This document shows, piece after piece, positions 1 to 5,212 of a stretch of DNA of 14,951 bases. Position numbers and translations under genes: made by a program. The first letter of the stretch is position 1; each line of letters begins with the position of its first letter. The stretch is from JBCCZC01 sp039188505 (GTDB lineage Bacteria > Pseudomonadota > Gammaproteobacteria > Xanthomonadales > SZUA-38): the NCBI GenBank assembly GCA_039188505.1, contig JBCCZC010000102.1, forward strand, positions 1-14,951. Direction: 5' to 3'. The notes under the pieces are model-generated. The model was not told where the DNA came from and ran no database searches. It saw only the letters and a program-made list of their open reading frames with translations.

Positions 1-918
1 CGCCCCTGCCCGTTGGGGGCACCGATCATGAAGGGGCCACCGGTGAGCTGTAACGGCGGGGATCGGGCGACCCTCCTCATCCTCGGCAACAGCAGCACCA
101 ACTTCATCGTCGCGGGGGTCGACAATCCGCTCGACTTCGCTCAATCCGTCGCGGCGAAGGGCGCACTCTCGCCGGCCTCCGGCGTGTTCTTCGACTATCG
201 CCCGGAGCTTCTCGGCGGCATCGATCTGAAAGGCGTGCCGACCCGCGATCCCGACTGCACGAATCCTTCCTTCGTCGGGACGCTCAGCCCCGGTAACGAG
301 ACGGCAACGATCGACGCCATGGGCACGCGGCTTCGGGGCAGTGAGACCGCGCTGTGCCTGACCGGCAACGGCGTCGATCCCTTCCCGGTGGACGAGTACG
401 TCGTCGACTGGGAGGTCATCGATAATGACCCCAACGTCGAATTCGACAATCCGCAGCGGGATCTCGGCACCGCCTGCCGCATCGAGAAGAACGGGTCCGA
501 GGATGCGCTGGTATTCAACCTGACCCAGGGCGGTTTCTACACGCAGTTCATCCGCATCACGAATCCGACCTCCGTCGACGGACGCGTCTTCCTCAGCTGC
601 TACGACGACGCCAACGATCAGAGCAATCTGTCCGTGTCGCTCGACAACTTCAGCGATCGAGATGGCGAAATGCTGCCGGCGGTCCTCGGGGCCAACGAAA
701 GCACCGATCTCATCAACATCGACGAGGTCTGGGACACCTGTGGCATCACCCCCATGGGCGGACCCGGCTCGCCGAACGGCAACTTCCTGCGCCTGCGCGC
801 GGAGGGCGAATTCGGCAGCGACGGGGTCACGACGGGCCAGGGCGAAGTCCGCGGCATCCGCATCGAAGGCGTCGTCGTCTCCCGGGACGGGAACAGCTTC
901 GAGAACACCTCACGCTGA
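1..918 (+). CDS. Hypothetical protein, probably exported, C-terminal part (5' end outside window)
   Basis: The reading frame is open from the first base of the window to a TGA at 916-918, giving about 305 residues, so this is the C-terminal part of a longer protein. A TTG at 13 could be read as a start, but nothing resembling a ribosome site or signal peptide supports it. I do not recognise a named family. The visible part is acidic, rich in Asn, Asp and Gly, and carries six well-spaced cysteines (SCNG, PDCTN, ALCLT, TACRI, LSCYD, DTCGI), which suits a disulfide-bonded extracytoplasmic protein. From about residue 170 there is a beta-rich stretch with 'QFIRITNPTS', 'LGANES' and 'RIEGVVVSRDG'. 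That pattern resembles an adhesin-like beta domain I recall from exported proteins of Lysobacterales. The function is unknown. A hairpin follows 22 nt after the stop. Coding potential is well supported; the role is not. Confidence 0.75.
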   Translation, partial: RPCPLGAPIMKGPPVSCNGGDRATLLILGNSSTNFIVAGVDNPLDFAQSVAAKGALSPASGVFFDYRPELLGGIDLKGVPTRDPDCTNPSFVGTLSPGNETATIDAMGTRLRGSETALCLTGNGVDPFPVDEYVVDWEVIDNDPNVEFDNPQRDLGTACRIEKNGSEDALVFNLTQGGFYTQFIRITNPTSVDGRVFLSCYDDANDQSNLSVSLDNFSDRDGEMLPAVLGANESTDLINIDEVWDTCGITPMGGPGSPNGNFLRLRAEGEFGSDGVTTGQGEVRGIRIEGVVVSRDGNSFENTSR

Positions 919-940
919 TCCGCACCGCAAGTAACGATTC

Positions 941-971
941 ACGGACCCCGCCGCGCGCGGGGTCCGTTCCT
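941..971 (+). terminator. Rho-independent-type terminator after the first gene
   Basis: A perfect 11-bp inverted repeat (941-951 with 957-967, arms ACGGACCCCGC and GCGGGGTCCGT) closes a 5-nt loop and is followed by the pyrimidine run TTCCTTTC. It lies between the stops of two convergent genes (918 and 1001). The downstream T-rich side is on the + strand, so it best serves the upstream + gene. The same hairpin may also stop transcripts from the convergent MFS gene, although its minus-strand tail is not U-rich. Confidence 0.75.
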
Positions 972-1000
972 TTCGGGGTTTGATTCCGGTCGAGCGGCGG

Positions 1001-2251
1001 CTAGCGCGCCCGACGCTGGCGGGCGTGAATGAGATACAGCGCACCGACGACAGCGGCGATGACGAGCGTCAGACCGATCATTTCGTTCAGGGTCTGGAGG
1101 TAGTTGCCGTCCGCCACGCGCTGGGCGCCCAGATACTGGATGCCCATCGCGCCGGCAATCGAGTCGACCATCGTGAAAACACCCAGGATCTTCCCGTAGG
1201 AGGCTCCCGCGAAGAAATCGGCGATCACCAGCTGGATCGCGGCGAAGGCGCCGCTGAAGCCGATGCCGTAGACCACGGCATAGCCGTAGAGCGAAAGACT
1301 GCTGGTCGGGTCGGCGTGGCGCAGAATCAGCAGGCCGATCGTCAGGTTGAAGACCGACGCCAGCATCACGAGGGTCTTGTCAAAGCGATCGGCGAGGAAG
1401 CCGAACAGCAGCTTGCCGACGATGGCAGACCAGAAGAAGGCGCTGAAGATACGCGCCAGGGTGGCCGTGTCGACCCCGAGATCGTCACCGAAGTACAGGG
1501 ACTGGTGCTGGATGATGCCAACAATGCAGAACCACATGCCGCCGGTGGCGAACAGCAGCAGATAGAAGGCGGGCGTACGCACGGCATCACCGAGGGTCGG
1601 TCCGGCGGTCGCGGCCGCCGACGCCGCATCGAGCGCGGCGGTCGGCTCGGGATCGCCATCCGGCGCAAGCCCCATGTCCTCGGGCCGATTGCGAACCAGC
1701 AGCGCGATGGCAACGACCATCATGACCGCGCCGATCACGGCGATCAGCTGGCTGGCCTCACGCCAGCCCTGCTCCGCCAGGGTTTCCCCGGCCACCAACG
1801 GAAACAGTGCTCCCCCAAGGCTCGAACCCATCAGCAGAATACCGACCGCGCGGCCGCGATACCGCCGGAACCAGCGGGTCAGGATCAGCATATTGGGCAT
1901 CAGCCCGCTGCCGGCCAGCCCCACGGCGCCCACGAGGTAGATCACCGTGAGTTCGCCGAGCGAGGAGATCCGCGAGTAGAAGGCAAGCGGCAGGACGACC
2001 GCCGCGATGCCGAAGACCATGATCAGCCGTGTCGAGAAACGGTCGAACAACGCACCCATGAAGGGCGTCAGGAACGCTGCGAGGATAAACAGGTAGCTGG
2101 CCGGCTGTGTGACTTGCTCCTGATTCCAGCCGAACTCTTCGGTGAGCGCGGGATAGAACAGCGGCAGCGTGTGCATGAGAATGCCGTTGTTGGCGGTGTA
2201 GATCAGGAAGAGTCCGAGCAGCACCCACCAACCGTAGAAGATTCCCCGCAT
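1001..2251 (-). CDS. MFS transporter, monocarboxylate/oxalate-formate-antiporter-like
   Basis: This is a 416-residue inner-membrane carrier of normal MFS length, with hydrophobic segments spaced as 12 helices in two halves around a hydrophilic Ala/Asp-rich loop (about residues 187-222). The N-terminus 'FYGWWVLLGLFLIY', the 'LTEEFGW' stretch after helix 1 and 'RNRPEDMGLAPDGDP' before the central loop are typical of the monocarboxylate/oxalate-formate branch. MFS motif A is seen twice, as 'GALFDRFSTR' (66-75) and 'GFLADRFDK' (284-292). The start ATG (2249-2251) has a G-rich ribosome site (GAGGGGG) 6 nt upstream. The gene begins 11 nt after the stop of the flavin monooxygenase, so the two are probably co-transcribed. 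This suggests uptake, or less likely export, of the monooxygenase substrate. The substrate itself cannot be read from sequence; a small organic or aromatic acid is the reasonable guess. Confidence 0.9.
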   Translation of the reverse strand: MRGIFYGWWVLLGLFLIYTANNGILMHTLPLFYPALTEEFGWNQEQVTQPASYLFILAAFLTPFMGALFDRFSTRLIMVFGIAAVVLPLAFYSRISSLGELTVIYLVGAVGLAGSGLMPNMLILTRWFRRYRGRAVGILLMGSSLGGALFPLVAGETLAEQGWREASQLIAVIGAVMMVVAIALLVRNRPEDMGLAPDGDPEPTAALDAASAAATAGPTLGDAVRTPAFYLLLFATGGMWFCIVGIIQHQSLYFGDDLGVDTATLARIFSAFFWSAIVGKLLFGFLADRFDKTLVMLASVFNLTIGLLILRHADPTSSLSLYGYAVVYGIGFSGAFAAIQLVIADFFAGASYGKILGVFTMVDSIAGAMGIQYLGAQRVADGNYLQTLNEMIGLTLVIAAVVGALYLIHARQRRAR

Positions 2252-2262
2252 ACCTCGCCCCC

Positions 2263-3432
2263 TCAGACCGACGCGTTCACTGCATCGTAGCCGAACAGCC
2301 CAAAGGGGTCTTCGCCCAGGAGGGACCGATCCGGTGGCTCGTCGGGGCGCATGTTCAGCAGGTAGAGCCCCTGCCGGGCCGACTCCGATTGGGCCCGGTT
2401 GGCGTGCGGCACGCGAGCCGCCTCATAGCGGGCCAGGCCGTCCGCGAGATCGTCGGCGGCGGCCAGGGCCCGGGCGAGCACCAAGGCGTCCTCGATGCCG
2501 ATGCCCGCGCCGAGCCCCAGGAACGGCGTCATCGGGTGGGCGGCGTCACCGAGAAGCGCGGTTCGGCCGGTCACCCAGCGGTCCAGGGGCTCGCGGACGT
2601 GGAGCGCCCACTTGAAGCACTGGTCCCGGGGAATCGCGGCGAACATGGAGAGCAGCTCGTCGTGCCAGCCCTCGAACTCCGCGAGCAGTTCGTCGACGTC
2701 CGCCCGGACCATCCAGCCCTCCTCGAACAGCGCCGCATTCCCGGCGATCGCAACGATGTTCACGAGCGATCGCTTGCGCACCGCATAGCGTCCAACCATG
2801 CGCCCGGGTCCGACGTAGAGACCGAAGTCCGGCGCGATCCGCAGCCCGGGCAATCGGCTCCGGTCGACCAGCCCACGCCAGGCGACGTAGCCGGTGAACC
2901 GTGGCGGTTCGGTCTCGAAAAGCAGGTCCCGCGTCCGCGACTTGATCCCGTCGCAGGCCACCAGAAGATCGAGTTCGGCCGGCTCGGCCGCCTCGAAGCG
3001 AACGGTCACGCCATGCTTGTGCTGGACCACATCGGCCAGCCGGTGGCCGAAGGCAATGGGAATGCCGCGGCGAGCCACCTCGCCGGCGAGCACGGCCAGC
3101 AGGTCAGCGCGGTGCACATGCCAGAACGGCGCGCCGAAATGATCGCGATAGTGGTCGCCCCGTTCGGTGAGCGACACGGGCTGCCCCGTGGCGAAGTGCA
3201 GGATGCCGGTATGGCGAGGCGTCCAGACGTGTTCGGCAAGCGCAGCCTCCAGCCCGAGCGCGAGCAGCACCCGTGATGCGTTGGGCGCCAGGGTGATGCC
3301 GGCGCCGACATCACCCAGGGCGCCGCTCTGCTCGAACAGCCTGGGGCGGAATCCGGCCTCGTGCAGCGCAATGGCCGTGGTTAGACCCGCGATCCCCGTG
3401 CCGACGATGCCGATCCTCGTTTCGAAGTCCAT
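2263..3432 (-). CDS. FAD-dependent aromatic monooxygenase (salicylate / 3-hydroxybenzoate hydroxylase-like)
   Basis: This 389-residue cytoplasmic enzyme belongs to the single-component (group A) flavoprotein hydroxylases, which use NAD(P)H and O2 to hydroxylate an aromatic ring. The three diagnostic motifs are present in order. The N-terminal Rossmann GxGxxG is GTGIAG (11-16), the DG motif is 'LLVACDGIKSRTRD' (D161, G162), and the GD motif is 'ALLGDAAHPMTP' (G295, D296), followed by 'GLGAGIGIEDA' (306-316). 'VAWRGLV' (183-189) resembles the 'A(W/Y)RG' of salicylate and 3-hydroxybenzoate hydroxylases. Length matches the family, about 380-430. It is the first gene of a two-gene operon with an MFS carrier and diverges from the serine hydrolase gene. 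The exact substrate is not determined: salicylate, 3-hydroxybenzoate, nicotinate or quinolone-type rings are all possible in this superfamily. No ring-cleavage dioxygenase is nearby. The start ATG (3430-3432) has only a weak ribosome site. Confidence 0.88.
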   Translation of the reverse strand: MDFETRIGIVGTGIAGLTTAIALHEAGFRPRLFEQSGALGDVGAGITLAPNASRVLLALGLEAALAEHVWTPRHTGILHFATGQPVSLTERGDHYRDHFGAPFWHVHRADLLAVLAGEVARRGIPIAFGHRLADVVQHKHGVTVRFEAAEPAELDLLVACDGIKSRTRDLLFETEPPRFTGYVAWRGLVDRSRLPGLRIAPDFGLYVGPGRMVGRYAVRKRSLVNIVAIAGNAALFEEGWMVRADVDELLAEFEGWHDELLSMFAAIPRDQCFKWALHVREPLDRWVTGRTALLGDAAHPMTPFLGLGAGIGIEDALVLARALAAADDLADGLARYEAARVPHANRAQSESARQGLYLLNMRPDEPPDRSLLGEDPFGLFGYDAVNASV

Positions 3433-3462
3433 CCGTGCCGCCCTACCCGCCCTGTTCCGGCC

Positions 3463-3492
3463 AGCCTACGGGGTGCCGGGTTCCCCAGGCAA
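3463..3492 (-). promoter_or_regulatory. Candidate sigma-70-type promoter for the monooxygenase-MFS operon
   Basis: Reading the minus strand, TTGCCT (3492-3487) is followed after 18 nt by TAGGCT (3468-3463). This would start transcripts near 3456, about 25 nt before the ATG. The -35 is good and the -10 is weak. It is the best pair I could find in the 156-nt divergent gap, but similar hexamers arise by chance. Confidence 0.35.
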
Positions 3493-3527
3493 CTCGGCGC
3501 GCCGCGGCGGCGGCTCGCCGGGGGCGT

Positions 3528-3559
3528 TTGAGTCTGACCCGGCGCGGGACGCCTATACT
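3528..3559 (+). promoter_or_regulatory. Candidate promoter for the serine hydrolase gene
   Basis: TATACT at 3554-3559 is a near-consensus -10 in otherwise very GC-rich DNA. A partial -35, TTGAGT (3528-3533), lies 20 nt upstream, which is longer than ideal. Transcription would begin near 3566, giving a leader of about 23 nt or less before the hydrolase ATG at 3589. There is no Shine-Dalgarno sequence in that leader. Confidence 0.5.
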
Positions 3560-3565
3560 CGGAGC

Positions 3566-3592
3566 ATGAACCGCCTGCCGCCTTGCGCATGA
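3566..3592 (+). other. Possible 8-codon upstream ORF overlapping the hydrolase start
   Basis: ATG at 3566 opens an 8-codon frame (MNRLPPCA) whose TGA overlaps the hydrolase start as ATGA (3589-3592). It begins at the predicted transcription start. It could be translated from a leaderless end and couple ribosomes into the downstream gene, which lacks its own ribosome site. It is very short and could be chance. Confidence 0.2.
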
Positions 3593-5115
3593 TCCGGCCG
3601 ATCCCCCTGCTGCTGCCGGCGCTGCTGCTCACGCTCGTGGGGGTCGCTTCCGGCGTCGAATGGGAGGACGTGCCCCCGGCCACGCAAGGTCTCGACGGCG
3701 CACTGCTCGACGCGCTGACGCCGCGCATCGACTCCGGGGAGCTTGGCGAAATCCAGGGTGTGATGGTGATCCGCGGGGGCCAGGTGGTCTACCGCGAGCA
3801 TTTCCGTGGCTACGCCGGGGAACCGCTGCGGGTCTTCTCGGTAACCAAGAGCGTCGGCTCGATCCTTCTCGGAACCCTCGAGCGCCGGGGACTCCTCGAC
3901 GTCAACACCGCGCTCAACGACCATTTCCCGACCTACCCCCAGGCGCGCCTCGATCCGCTCCGGCGCCAGATCACCGTGCAGCATGTCCTGCAGCAACGGC
4001 ACGGCTACGACTGGGACGAGTGGCCCTACACGGGCGCCCCGGATCACCCGATTCCGGTCATGACCCGCTCGCCGGACTGGTTCAGGACCGTGCTGACCTG
4101 GCCCATGGCCGGTCCTCCTGGGCAGGAGTTCCGCTACAGCACCGGCGCGTCGGGACTTATGTCCGGCATCGTCACGAACGCCACGGGGAAGACCGTTCAG
4201 ACCTACGCCCGCGAGGCGCTGTTCGATCCTCTCGGCATCGGGGCCGTCGACTGGGCGCTCGACGACCTCAACCAGCCCGGCGGCATCCTCGACGAGGACG
4301 ACTTCCCCGAAGGCAACGCCCCGCTCGGCTTCGGCCTATGGATGACGCTGCCCGACCTAGCGCGAATCGGCCAGATGATGCTCGACGGCGGCACCTGGGA
4401 GGGCCAGCAGATCATTCGCGAGGGCTGGCTCGAGGATTCGATCCGGCCCTGGAGCAATTCCCTGACCGACCCCGAGGTCTTCACGGCGCCGGGCTTCGGC
4501 TATGGCTACCAGTGGTGGGTCCTGCCGATCACCGATGCGTTCGGCCGGACCTTCGACGCCTACTACGCGCTCGGGTATGGCCGCCAGTACATCCTCATCT
4601 TCCCGCAGGCGGATCTCGTCGTGGTGCAGCTGGCGGAAGATTTTCAGTACGAGGGCCCCGGCATCGGCGTCGGGCTCCGCGAGCACATCCTCCCGGCAAT
4701 GACCACCGACCCACGGGAGTTCGAGCCCATGCGCGCGCGACTCAACGGCTCCTGGTTCGATCCGGAGGTCCCCGGACAGGGCTTGAACGTCGAGGTCCTC
4801 GAGGAGCGCAATGAGGCCCTGGTCTACTGGTATACCTACGATGAAGCGGGCAGTCAGCGGTGGCTCATTGGCCAGGGCCCGATCGACGAGGCGGGCGTGG
4901 CCCACCTGGAGTTCCTCGTCACCTCGGGCGGTCGCCCCGCGCTCCCGACAACGCCGGATCTGGTCAGCTGGGGCACCGCGGAGCTCAGCTTCGATTCCTG
5001 CATGAGCGGACGTCTGCTGTTCACGGCCGACGGCCTCGAAGGGGAGGTTCCGCTCACCCGCCTCACGGGCGCCGGGGCATGCGCGGACGCGAAGGTCAGT
5101 CACGGCATTCCCTGA
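3589..5115 (+). CDS. Exported beta-lactamase-fold serine hydrolase with C-terminal 'GSWFDP' domain
   Basis: From ATG 3589 the product has 508 residues. Residues 1-21 form a Sec-type signal peptide, so the enzyme should act in the periplasm or outside. Residues 35-370 are a beta-lactamase/class C penicillin-binding-protein-like domain. The nucleophile motif SxxK is SVTK (S84, K87), the second motif is YST (183-185), and 'LGYGRQY' (328-334) sits where the third active-site strand usually lies. Family members include esterases, D-aminopeptidases and 6-aminohexanoate-dimer hydrolases; the substrate cannot be assigned here. Residues 386-498 form a separate domain starting 'GSWFDPEVPGQG', with 'LVYWYTYDEAGSQRW' in the middle. 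I recall this as an add-on to exported Lysobacterales proteins, with no known role. I prefer ATG 3589 to the in-frame TTG at 3583 because the signal peptide begins naturally there. The gene is divergent from the monooxygenase operon and 97 nt upstream of the repeat-propeller gene. Confidence 0.88.
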   Translation: MIRPIPLLLPALLLTLVGVASGVEWEDVPPATQGLDGALLDALTPRIDSGELGEIQGVMVIRGGQVVYREHFRGYAGEPLRVFSVTKSVGSILLGTLERRGLLDVNTALNDHFPTYPQARLDPLRRQITVQHVLQQRHGYDWDEWPYTGAPDHPIPVMTRSPDWFRTVLTWPMAGPPGQEFRYSTGASGLMSGIVTNATGKTVQTYAREALFDPLGIGAVDWALDDLNQPGGILDEDDFPEGNAPLGFGLWMTLPDLARIGQMMLDGGTWEGQQIIREGWLEDSIRPWSNSLTDPEVFTAPGFGYGYQWWVLPITDAFGRTFDAYYALGYGRQYILIFPQADLVVVQLAEDFQYEGPGIGVGLREHILPAMTTDPREFEPMRARLNGSWFDPEVPGQGLNVEVLEERNEALVYWYTYDEAGSQRWLIGQGPIDEAGVAHLEFLVTSGGRPALPTTPDLVSWGTAELSFDSCMSGRLLFTADGLEGEVPLTRLTGAGACADAKVSHGIP

Positions 5116-5154
5116 AGTCCGACCTGCAGCGCGACGCCGGTTCCCGCACGCTGG

Positions 5155-5184
5155 TGGCTTCGCCGCAGAGCGCCACAGTAGACT
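5155..5184 (+). promoter_or_regulatory. Weak candidate promoter before the repeat-propeller gene
   Basis: TAGACT (5179-5184) is a plausible -10, preceded after 18 nt by a poor -35, TGGCTT (5155-5160). A transcript would begin near 5191, just ahead of the strong ribosome site. No terminator is visible between the hydrolase stop (5115) and this gene, so read-through from the hydrolase promoter is an alternative. Confidence 0.3.
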
Positions 5185-5200
5185 CCGGGTCCAGGGGTAT

Positions 5201-5206
5201 GGAGGG
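5201..5206 (+). promoter_or_regulatory. Strong Shine-Dalgarno site fixing the start of the repeat-propeller gene
   Basis: GGAGGG lies 6 nt before ATG 5213. This is the best ribosome site in the window, and it contrasts with the missing sites at the hydrolase and histidine kinase genes. Confidence 0.75.
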
Positions 5207-5212
5207 ATCCGG

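Noticed and set aside
980..2290. 436-codon open frame on the + strand
   Set aside because: It lies fully opposite the MFS gene. Its product is a low-complexity run of Gln, Glu, Arg, Asp and His typical of an antisense frame in GC-rich DNA, and it has no domain.
2141..3180. Further copies of 'CGGTGAGCG' or 'CGGTGAACC' inside the MFS and monooxygenase genes
   Set aside because: They are single, unpaired and within coding sequence, so they are not treated as regulator sites. They do show that the half-site can occur by chance.
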